DNA from: Pseudomonas sp.
GTDB taxonomy: Bacteria; Pseudomonadota; Gammaproteobacteria; Pseudomonadales; Pseudomonadaceae
NCBI GenBank assembly: GCA_007713455.1
Contig: VMRT01000011.1
Span: 81,814-145,813, forward strand
DNA: 64,000 bases
Reading direction: 5' to 3'
Position numbers and translations under genes: made by a program. The notes beneath the pieces are model-generated. The model did no database searches. It had not been told where the DNA came from and saw only the letters and a list, made by a program, of their open reading frames with translations. Shown one piece after another: positions 57,633 to 64,000 of this stretch (position 1 is the first letter of the stretch; each line of letters opens with the position of its first letter).

Positions 57633-59411
57633 CTAGTGCTGCAGGTGCCCATAGAGCCGAGCGTAAAGCCCACCCTCGGCGATGAGCTGCTGGTGGCCGC
57701 CGTCTTCGGCGATGCGGCCACCGTCGAAGACCAGTACGCGATCCGCCTGTTTCACCGCCGACAGGCGATGGGCAATGATCAGCGTCGTACGCCCCTGAAG
57801 GAAACGATTGAGGCCTTGGTGCAGGGCATACTCCGTCGCCGCATCCAGCGCAGAGGTGGCTTCATCGAGAATCACGACCTTCGGCTCGGCCAGGATCATG
57901 CGTGCTACGGCCAGGCGCTGCCGCTGACCGCCGGACAGACGCACGCCGGAACGGCCGACGATGCTGTCCAGACCGTTCGGTAATTGACGAATGGTATCGG
58001 CCAGCTGAGCGATCTCCAGCGCCCGCCAGCAGGCGTCGTCATCTCGCTCGCGGCCCATCATCAGGTTGGCTCGCACGCTGTCGTTGAACAGTGCGGGATG
58101 CTGCAGCACCACTGCAACGTTGTCGCGCACGGTGCTCAGTCCGATTTCTTCGAGTGGCACGCCATCAAAACGGATCTGACCGGCCTGCGGCTGATAGAGG
58201 CCCAGCAGCAGTTGCACCAGGGTGCTCTTGCCGCCACCGCTGGCCCCGACGATTGCGACCTTCTCGCCCGGCGCGATGCTGAGATCAAGCCCTTCCAGAA
58301 TCGGTTCATCCTGATAGGCAAAGCGCAGACCTCGAACATCGATGGCCACCGTCGTCTGGCCGGCGAAAGGATCGCGTCCCCCGGCGTACTGCGGCTCGTC
58401 CGCCCTCGCCAGCAGCTGGTTGATGCGGCCCAGCGCACCACCGGCCGCGTAGAAGGCGTACTGCAGGCTCAACAGTTGCTCCACCGGACCGATCATGAAC
58501 CAGAGGTAGCTGAAGACCGCCAGCATCTGGCCGATCGACAGATCGGAAAACAGCACAGTGAGCATTGCCGCGGCGCGAAACACGTCAATGCCGAACTGGA
58601 ACAGCAGGCCACTGGCACGGTTGGACGCGTCGGTCTTCCACTGCGAAGCAACTGCGTAGTCGCGTACCTCCCGCGCGCGCAAACCCAGGCGACCGAGGAA
58701 GAAACCCTGCCGGTTGCCGGCGCGCACTTCCTGGATGGCGTCGAGGGTTTCCGTGAGCGCCTGGGTGAAGCGCGACGTGCTGTCGTTCTCCAGCTTCTTC
58801 AGGTGCTTTACGCGCTTGCCCAGCTGCACCGTGGCGTAGATCACCAGCGGATTGAACAGGAGAATCAACAACGCCAGCTGCCAGTGCATCCATACCAGAA
58901 TGGCCGCCGTGCCGAAAATCGACAGCACGGCCACCAGCAGACGACTGAGCGTATCGCCGATGAACTTGTCGATGGTCTCCAGATCAGTGACCAGGTGCGC
59001 CGCCACCGTGCCGCCGCCGAGGCTTTCGTATTCCGCCAGGGCAATGCGCTTGAGCCGCTCGATCAGGCGCACGCGAATGCGATAAACGATATCCTTCGAA
59101 AGCCGAGCGAACAGGCGCGCCTGCAGCACGTTGAACACCAGCGCAGAAGACCGCAATACCAGGGTCACGCCGAGCATGAGCCCGATATAGCCGACAGCGG
59201 TTTCCCAGCTGGCAGGCAGAAAGCGATCCATGATCTGCAGCGCCGAGTCGCCCGCTCCGAGCAGCACCTCGTCGACCAACAGCGGCAGCAGCAACGGAAT
59301 CGGCACACTGCAGAGCGTCGCCAGCACGGCAACCAGATTCGCCAGGATCAGCGCTTTGCGATGGTGCAATGCGAGCCGGCGTATCTCTGCCCAGCTGAGT
59401 TGGTCAGGCAT
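57633..59411 (-). CDS. ABC transporter, fused permease and ATPase
   Basis: The 592-residue half-transporter of the type IV exporter group has six membrane spans (about 18-320). A nucleotide-binding domain with Walker A GASGGGKST (389-397), signature VRLSGGQRQRLAVARMIL and Walker B VVILDEATSALD follows. It should work as a homodimer; the substrate could be a lipid, peptide or drug. Its start overlaps the stop of the DsbA-like gene by 8 bases, so the two genes are co-transcribed. Confidence 0.93.
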   Translation of the reverse strand: MPDQLSWAEIRRLALHHRKALILANLVAVLATLCSVPIPLLLPLLVDEVLLGAGDSALQIMDRFLPASWETAVGYIGLMLGVTLVLRSSALVFNVLQARLFARLSKDIVYRIRVRLIERLKRIALAEYESLGGGTVAAHLVTDLETIDKFIGDTLSRLLVAVLSIFGTAAILVWMHWQLALLILLFNPLVIYATVQLGKRVKHLKKLENDSTSRFTQALTETLDAIQEVRAGNRQGFFLGRLGLRAREVRDYAVASQWKTDASNRASGLLFQFGIDVFRAAAMLTVLFSDLSIGQMLAVFSYLWFMIGPVEQLLSLQYAFYAAGGALGRINQLLARADEPQYAGGRDPFAGQTTVAIDVRGLRFAYQDEPILEGLDLSIAPGEKVAIVGASGGGKSTLVQLLLGLYQPQAGQIRFDGVPLEEIGLSTVRDNVAVVLQHPALFNDSVRANLMMGRERDDDACWRALEIAQLADTIRQLPNGLDSIVGRSGVRLSGGQRQRLAVARMILAEPKVVILDEATSALDAATEYALHQGLNRFLQGRTTLIIAHRLSAVKQADRVLVFDGGRIAEDGGHQQLIAEGGLYARLYGHLQH

Positions 59412-60033
59412 GGGCGTTACGCTCCAGCCAGCGTTCCAGTAGCGGGCTTAGTGCAGGCAGCGGTTGATAGCCGTTGGTGACCAGCGCCAGTTGCCCTTCG
59501 TGCTCGGCCAGCAGTGTGGGGAAGCCGGCAATGCCGAGGTTCTCGACCCAGGTGAAGTCAGCCACAGTGGTTGCCTTGGTGGCCGGGTCGTCATAACGCT
59601 CGGCGAACTGACTCCGCGAAAGACCTGCGGTCTCGGCCAGGTCCACCAGCACCGCTGGCAGGGTCACATCGAACCCGTGCTGGTAGAACGCCTGCTGAAT
59701 CGCCAATGACAGCGACCAGACGCGAGATTCATCGAGGCTGCGAGCAGCGACAAGCGCACGGCAGGCGGGCTCCGTGTCGTAGATCAACGCGTCAGGCAAG
59801 CCCTTATCCAGATTGAACGACTGACCTGTCGCCGAGTGCACGGCCTGCCAGTAGGACAGCGTGCGCTGCCGCCCTGCCTGATCCATAACGCCCTGCTCGC
59901 GACGCAGCCCGCCCACCCTCAGCCCTAGCGATACGCCCTGAGCCGCGGCTTGCTCGGCCAGCGCCGTCATTACCGGCGCGAATCCCCAGCACCAGGAGCA
60001 CATTGGGTCCATTACATAGATCAGTCGGGCCAC
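59404..60033 (-). CDS. DsbA-family thioredoxin-fold protein
   Basis: The 209-residue product starts at GTG 60033 (GGAG 8 bases upstream) and ends inside the ABC gene start. The N-terminal RLIYVMDPMCSWCWGFAPVM carries the Cys-x-x-Cys redox site, an insertion of helices follows, and the cis-Pro region is GIAGFPTLL. There is no signal peptide, as in FrnE-like cytoplasmic members, so a role in thiol redox or an isomerase reaction is more likely than periplasmic oxidation. A longer in-frame reading from 60183 has no supporting start and overlaps trhO. Confidence 0.85.
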   Translation of the reverse strand: MARLIYVMDPMCSWCWGFAPVMTALAEQAAAQGVSLGLRVGGLRREQGVMDQAGRQRTLSYWQAVHSATGQSFNLDKGLPDALIYDTEPACRALVAARSLDESRVWSLSLAIQQAFYQHGFDVTLPAVLVDLAETAGLSRSQFAERYDDPATKATTVADFTWVENLGIAGFPTLLAEHEGQLALVTNGYQPLPALSPLLERWLERNAHA

Positions 60034-60082
60034 TTCGATACTCCAATGGCAGGCTGGCGCAGCAGCCAGTTGGCTCAGCGGT

Positions 60083-61009
60083 CTAGTTTCGCGGGTCGCG
60101 GCCGATGGGATGCGGCTGATTGCGCTGACGCGCCAGCTCAATCTGTTTCTGCCGTTCGCGAGCGCCGGCGCGCGTCTTCTCACTTAACGTATCCCAGCAA
60201 TGCGGACAGCTGATACCCGCAGCGTAGTGCTCCGATTGCCGATCTTCCACGGATAGCGGTGCGCGGCAGGCATGGCACAGATCGAACTCACCGACGCTGA
60301 GGTCATGCCGAACGGTTACGCGGTTATCGAACACGAAGCAGTCGCCTTGCCATCGACTTTGCGTCTCCGGCACCTCCTCCAGATACTTGAGGATGCCGCC
60401 CTTGAGGTGATAAACCTCCTCAAAGCCCTCACCAAGCATATAGCTCGACGCCTTCTCGCAGCGAATGCCGCCGGTGCAGAACATTGCGACCTTCTTGTGC
60501 TTTGCCGGGTCGTAGTGAGCCTTGATGTAGTCAGGAAAGTCTCGGAACGATTTGGTCTTCGGGTCAACCGCACCTTCGAACGTACCGATTGCCACTTCGT
60601 AGTCGTTACGGGTGTCGATCAGCAACACTTCCGGATCGGCGATCAGCGCGTTCCAGTCTTGCGGCTCGACATAGGTTCCAACCTGCCGATTCGGATCGAC
60701 ACCCTCAACGCCGAGCGTGACGATCTCCTTCTTCAGCTTGACCTTGGTGCGATAGAAAGGCTGCTCGTCGCAGTACGATTCCTTGTGGTCGATGTCGGTA
60801 AGGCGGTCATCGAGCCGAAACCATTCAAGCAGCGCATTGATGGCCTCGCGGGTACCGGAGACCGTGCCATTGATACCCTCCTCGGCCAACAACAAGGTGC
60901 CCTTGATGCCAAGGTGCGTGAGGGTTTCGAGCAGGGGTTCGCGCAGCGCAACGTAATCGGGCAGCGATACGAACTTGTACAGCGCTGCCACAACGATTTT
61001 TCGTGTCAT
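60083..61009 (-). CDS. trhO: tRNA uridine(34) hydroxylase TrhO (rhodanese family)
   Basis: The 308-residue product has an N-terminal ferredoxin-like part with [20 protein letters not shown], a rhodanese domain with [17 protein letters not shown] and the active Cys loop [15 protein letters not shown], and a C-terminal Cys-rich zinc finger (CHACRAPLS and CPHC). TrhO makes 5-hydroxyuridine in tRNA using oxygen. It follows a terminator after the BolA-family gene and so has its own promoter. Confidence 0.94.
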   Translation of the reverse strand: MTRKIVVAALYKFVSLPDYVALREPLLETLTHLGIKGTLLLAEEGINGTVSGTREAINALLEWFRLDDRLTDIDHKESYCDEQPFYRTKVKLKKEIVTLGVEGVDPNRQVGTYVEPQDWNALIADPEVLLIDTRNDYEVAIGTFEGAVDPKTKSFRDFPDYIKAHYDPAKHKKVAMFCTGGIRCEKASSYMLGEGFEEVYHLKGGILKYLEEVPETQSRWQGDCFVFDNRVTVRHDLSVGEFDLCHACRAPLSVEDRQSEHYAAGISCPHCWDTLSEKTRAGARERQKQIELARQRNQPHPIGRDPRN

Positions 61010-61063
61010 GGGTACTTCCGCCAGTGGTCACCCGCGTAAAGGGTGGACCGGATACAAACGAAA

Positions 61064-61083
61064 GCGCCGGCGTGGGCCGGCGC
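61064..61083 (-). terminator. Terminator after the BolA-family gene
   Basis: On the minus strand GCGCCGGC-CCAC-GCCGGCGC is followed by TTTCGTTTG. It lies 54 bases past the bolA-family stop and 54 bases before trhO. Confidence 0.65.
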
Positions 61084-61136
61084 GGGGAGGAAGTCTAACA
61101 AAGAACGGCAAGAATGGTCCCGTGCGAGACGGCGCG

Positions 61137-61433
61137 CTATTTATGCCCACCAGCACAAACCGGTGATGCCGGGGCCGTGCCTTGTTGCGCCCACTCCTCA
61201 GGCGTATAGGTATGCAGCGCAAGGGCATGGATCTGTTGCATCAGTGCCCCCATCGCGGCATAAGCCTTTTGGTGGCGCTTGACCGAATTAAGTCCGGTGA
61301 ACTGCTCGCTGACGATCACGGCTTTGTAATGTGTTTCCTGCCCGCGACTGTGTGTGTGGCTTTCATCGAGCACTTCAAGGTGCTCGGGCTGCAAGGCTTG
61401 CAGGGCGTCTTGGATCAAATCGAGCTTGCGCAT
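61137..61433 (-). CDS. BolA-family protein
   Basis: The 98-residue protein has the BolA helix-turn-helix-like fold: IQDALQALQPEHLEVLDESH, with the conserved His pair in SHTHSRGQETHYKAVIVSEQ, and GLNSVKRHQKAYAAMGALMQ. BolA proteins work with monothiol glutaredoxins in iron-sulfur handling or as transcription regulators. Whether this is BolA or a paralogue cannot be decided. It ends 11 bases before the DUF2059 gene on the same strand, so the two are probably co-transcribed. Confidence 0.9.
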   Translation of the reverse strand: MRKLDLIQDALQALQPEHLEVLDESHTHSRGQETHYKAVIVSEQFTGLNSVKRHQKAYAAMGALMQQIHALALHTYTPEEWAQQGTAPASPVCAGGHK

Positions 61434-61444
61434 AGCAGGGTCTC

Positions 61445-61951
61445 TTAAGGCTTCTGTTTCTCGAGTTCGGCCGTCATCTCGGACAGCAGGTTATTCACTT
61501 CCGGCACCGCGCTTTCCAACTTGACCTGGGTAAGCTGAGCCGAGCGAGCATTGAGCTCCGGCAGCTTGCTGAGCATCTTTTTGCCGAGTGGCGACTCATA
61601 AAAAGCGATCAGCTGATTCAGTTCCGTTTCGGAGAACTGGCTGGTGTACAAAGCGACCAGATCCGGCTTCAGCTTGTCCCACCCTATAGCCTTGTCCAAA
61701 GCAGTATTGGCCTGAGCCTGATAGCGCTCGAGCAGCGCCTTCTTGGTATCTGGCGCCTGCGCTTCGGCAAAACGCTGCGCAAACATCTGCTGCACTTGGG
61801 CATAAACAGGTACGGCGAGCCGGTCAGCATTGGCAAGCTGCAGAAAACGTTCTGCACTTCCCGCATGGCTCGCACTATCGGCAAAAGCCGATGAACTGAT
61901 ACAGATGAACAGCGCTGCAGCGCGCAGGGTCTGGACACGAAAAGTCGACAT
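61445..61951 (-). CDS. DUF2059 secreted protein
   Basis: The 168-residue protein has a signal peptide ([16 protein letters not shown], cut before DS). The DUF2059 core includes [20 protein letters not shown] and [20 protein letters not shown]. Such proteins are periplasmic and all-helical, with no known function. ATG 61951 was chosen because it gives a clean signal peptide. It is divergent from fumC by 146 bases. Confidence 0.88.
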   Translation of the reverse strand: MSTFRVQTLRAAALFICISSSAFADSASHAGSAERFLQLANADRLAVPVYAQVQQMFAQRFAEAQAPDTKKALLERYQAQANTALDKAIGWDKLKPDLVALYTSQFSETELNQLIAFYESPLGKKMLSKLPELNARSAQLTQVKLESAVPEVNNLLSEMTAELEKQKP

Positions 61952-62097
61952 TGGAAATCCTTGGGCTGGCTATAGGTAGCCCTCAATGGACACATTCTGC
62001 GCTCGGAGTTCCAATGCCTCAAGCGGCCGAAGGCAAAGCTACGGAACTGCCGATGCCTCAGGGCAGCCTAACCAGCAATATCGAGCAGGAGCATGGC

Positions 62098-63492
62098 ATG
62101 ACGCGTATAGAGACCGACAGTCTGGGGCAAGTCGAAGTACCGGAACAGGCTTACTGGGGCGCACAGACGCAGCGATCGCTGAGCAACTTCGCGATTGGTA
62201 GCGAGCGAATGCCGATTCAGGTGCTGCATGCGTTAGCGCTGATCAAGAAAGCTGCAGCGCGTGTAAACAATCGAATTGGTGATCTGCCGCCCGACATCGC
62301 GCGCCTGATCGAGCAAGCCGCGGATGAGGTTCTGCATGGTCAGCACGACGACCAGTTTCCGCTGGTCGTCTGGCAAACCGGCAGCGGCACGCAAAGCAAT
62401 ATGAACGTCAACGAGGTGATCGCGGGTCGCGCCAATGAGCTGGCGGGCGGCAACCGAGGCGGCAAGGCGCCAGTCCATCCGAACGATCACGTTAATCGCG
62501 CGCAGAGCTCCAACGACTGCTTCCCGACAGCGATGCACATTGCGGCCGCCAAAGCCGTGCATAGCCAACTGCTGCCTGCCATTGCAGAACTGTCCGGTGG
62601 ATTGGCAGAGCTTGCAGTGCGACACAATAAGCTGATCAAGACCGGACGCACCCATCTGATGGATGCAACTCCGATTACCTTCGGCCAGGAGATGTCGGCG
62701 TTCGTCGCGCAGCTCGATATCGCCGAACGCACGATCCGTCAGTGCCTGCCGGCTGTTTATGAACTGGCGCAGGGGGGTACTGCGGTAGGCACCGGTTTGA
62801 ACTCGCCGCACGGCTTCGCCGAAGCCATCGCAGCGGAGCTGGCCGCTCTCTCGGGCCTCCCCTTCGTCTCTGCCCCAAACAAGTTCGCCGCGCTGGCCGG
62901 ACATGAGCCGCTGGTCGCGATGTCCGGTGCGCTGAAGACGCTGGCCGTCGCGTTGATGAAGTTGGCCAATGATCTTCGTCTGCTCGGCTCCGGTCCGCGC
63001 GGGGGATTCGCTGAGGTGCGATTGCCAGCCAACGAACCAGGTAGTTCGATCATGCCCGGCAAGGTCAATCCAACCCAATGCGAAGCCTTATCAATGCTCG
63101 CTTGCCAGGTCATGGGCAATGACATGACGATCAGCTTTGCAGCGAGTCAAGGACATCTGCAATTGAACGTATTCAAGCCGGTGATCATTCATAACCTGCT
63201 TCAATCGGTCCAACTGCTGTCCGATGGATGCCGCAACTTCAACGCTCATTGCATTTCCGGATTAGAGCCGGACCCGGCGCGTATGGCCGAGCATCTGGAA
63301 CGTGGGCTTATGCTGGTAACCGCACTGAATCCTCACATCGGCTATGACCGGGCAGCTGAAATCGCCAAGAAGGCCTATGCGCAAGGCACCACATTGCGCG
63401 AAGCAGCCATGGAGCTTGGTTACCTTACCAGCGAGGAGTTCGATCAATGGGTTCGTCCAGAGACGATGCTTGAAGCCGGACAAAGGGAATAA
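62098..63492 (+). CDS. fumC: Class II fumarate hydratase FumC
   Basis: This iron-independent fumarase (464 residues) interconverts fumarate and malate in the TCA cycle. Signature [15 protein letters not shown] starts at 315, with the catalytic Ser in this loop. [13 protein letters not shown] (95-107), the [11 protein letters not shown] region and [12 protein letters not shown] (181-192) with its His complete the active site. ATG 62098 has AGGAG upstream; the frame is open further upstream without a better start. The class II enzyme serves under iron or oxidative stress. Confidence 0.96.
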   Translation: MTRIETDSLGQVEVPEQAYWGAQTQRSLSNFAIGSERMPIQVLHALALIKKAAARVNNRIGDLPPDIARLIEQAADEVLHGQHDDQFPLVVWQTGSGTQSNMNVNEVIAGRANELAGGNRGGKAPVHPNDHVNRAQSSNDCFPTAMHIAAAKAVHSQLLPAIAELSGGLAELAVRHNKLIKTGRTHLMDATPITFGQEMSAFVAQLDIAERTIRQCLPAVYELAQGGTAVGTGLNSPHGFAEAIAAELAALSGLPFVSAPNKFAALAGHEPLVAMSGALKTLAVALMKLANDLRLLGSGPRGGFAEVRLPANEPGSSIMPGKVNPTQCEALSMLACQVMGNDMTISFAASQGHLQLNVFKPVIIHNLLQSVQLLSDGCRNFNAHCISGLEPDPARMAEHLERGLMLVTALNPHIGYDRAAEIAKKAYAQGTTLREAAMELGYLTSEEFDQWVRPETMLEAGQRE

Positions 63493-63877
63493 CGGTGTAG
63501 CGGAAGCGTCTGCTGTGTGCTCTCAACACGCCTGCCGCCAACCTTAGGTCGCGCGCTGTGCCGGCTGGGGCTGCCTAAGACCGGCCGGAGCAATGTATCT
63601 AGACGACAGCTGCGGGCGGCTCCAGCTCAAGCATTAGCTAGTGCCGGCCAAGACCCAACGGCTGGCTCTGCTCCAGCACTTCGGAGCTGTTAGGACTGAA
63701 CGCTACGCGGTTGTCGGGGGCAGGCTTCTGTTTTAACACTACCCCAAAGCATCCGACCTGAATGAACTTTATAAGCTTGCAATGCAGCAATGCAATTGAA
63801 GGGTTGGCGGAAGGCACTTCGTAGGCACGCGCTAAATGCTCTTCCCATAGCTCAATACCTTTCTCTGCCCCAAAAGC
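63493..63877. other. Gene-free stretch between fumC and rRNA terminator
   Basis: I see no coding frame, tRNA or clear repeat in these 385 bases. No terminator directly after fumC was found. Confidence 0.5.
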
Positions 63878-63911
63878 AAACCCCCGACCAGCTTACGCGG
63901 GTCGGGGGTTT
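63878..63911 (-). terminator. rRNA operon terminator
   Basis: A 12-bp stem (AAACCCCCGACC ... GGTCGGGGGTTT, 10-base loop) lies 10 bases after the 5S 3' end on the minus strand and is followed by TTTGCTTTT. Confidence 0.9.
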
Positions 63912-63920
63912 GGGAAAGGA

Positions 63921-64000
63921 GCTTGACGATGACCTACTCTCACATGGGGAGACCCCACACTACCATCGGCGATGCGTCGTTTCACTACTGAGTTCGGGAA
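63921..64000 (-). rRNA. rrf: 5S ribosomal RNA, 3' part (5' end outside window)
   Basis: On the minus strand the sequence reads CCCGAACTCAGTAGTGAAAC, then CGACGCATCGCCGATGGTAG, and ends GAGAGTAGGTCATCGTCAAGC. This matches Pseudomonas 5S rRNA over about 80 of 120 bases. The 3' end at 63921 is set by comparison and may be off by one or two bases. Confidence 0.93.

Noticed and set aside
59404..60183. Longer version of the DsbA-like gene starting at 60183
   Set aside because: It would overlap trhO by 100 bases; GTG 60033 has a ribosome site and fits the family N-terminus.

Overview
The window is GC-rich gammaproteobacterial chromosome, most likely a Pseudomonas of the stutzeri group (Stutzerimonas). 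This rests on gene content and order. The run mtnP - nagZ - YkuD protein - psrA - lexA - sulA - small protein - DUF6586-like protein - topA - DUF1653 protein - fadA - fadB follows the order I recall from P. aeruginosa. The itaconate block (ich, acyl-CoA dehydrogenase, VOC protein, MmgE/PrpD, ict, ccl, TRAP binding protein, divergent LysR) also matches the P. aeruginosa itaconate locus. No species-level marker is complete here; only the 3' part of a 5S rRNA is present.

Layout. 1-3.4 kb: tail of a surface-polysaccharide cluster (GT4 glycosyltransferase, two tiny proteins, GT2 glycosyltransferase, acyltransferase 3). 3.4-5.7 kb: a secreted unknown and rimO, closed by a strong bidirectional terminator. 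5.8-11.1 kb: choline-to-glycine betaine operon betT-betB-betA on the minus strand, with no betI in it. 11.5-17.4 kb: stand-alone trpB, trmO, a QuiP-type acylase, DUF2489, His-rich SEC-C and LEA-type lipoprotein genes. 17.5-30.5 kb: mtnP, nagZ, a leaderless YkuD enzyme, psrA, lexA-sulA, topA and fadBA, with readable PsrA and LexA operators. 30.9-35.7 kb: oligopeptidase B-type peptidase and acs.

36-51 kb is an accessory dicarboxylate region made of two similar modules. Module A has a TRAP binding protein, a LysR regulator, a family III CoA-transferase and an HMG-CoA lyase. Module B is the itaconate set. Both pair a TRAP binding protein with a CoA-transferase, a C-C lyase and a divergent LysR gene, but neither has TRAP membrane subunits in the window. 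Four composite palindromic repeats bounded by CGTAGGGTGG/CCACCCTACG sit tight against gene ends only in this region. Between the modules lies an AT-richer orphan gene framed by integron-like GTTAGGC/GCCTAAC core sites.

51-63.5 kb: a DUF2254 membrane protein, an MFS transporter, arfB, a YdjM-type protein, an HBM-type chemoreceptor, an ABC exporter, a DsbA-like protein, trhO, a bolA-family gene, a DUF2059 protein and fumC. The window ends in the terminator and 3' end of an rRNA operon on the minus strand.

The genes join three themes: acyl-CoA supply and use (fad, acs, C5/C6 diacid degradation to acetyl-CoA, fumC), stress control (PsrA, LexA/SulA, betaine) and envelope turnover (NagZ, YkuD). 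I saw no CRISPR array, prophage, transposase or tRNA. Gene functions are assigned from motifs and recalled family features; no database search was possible.
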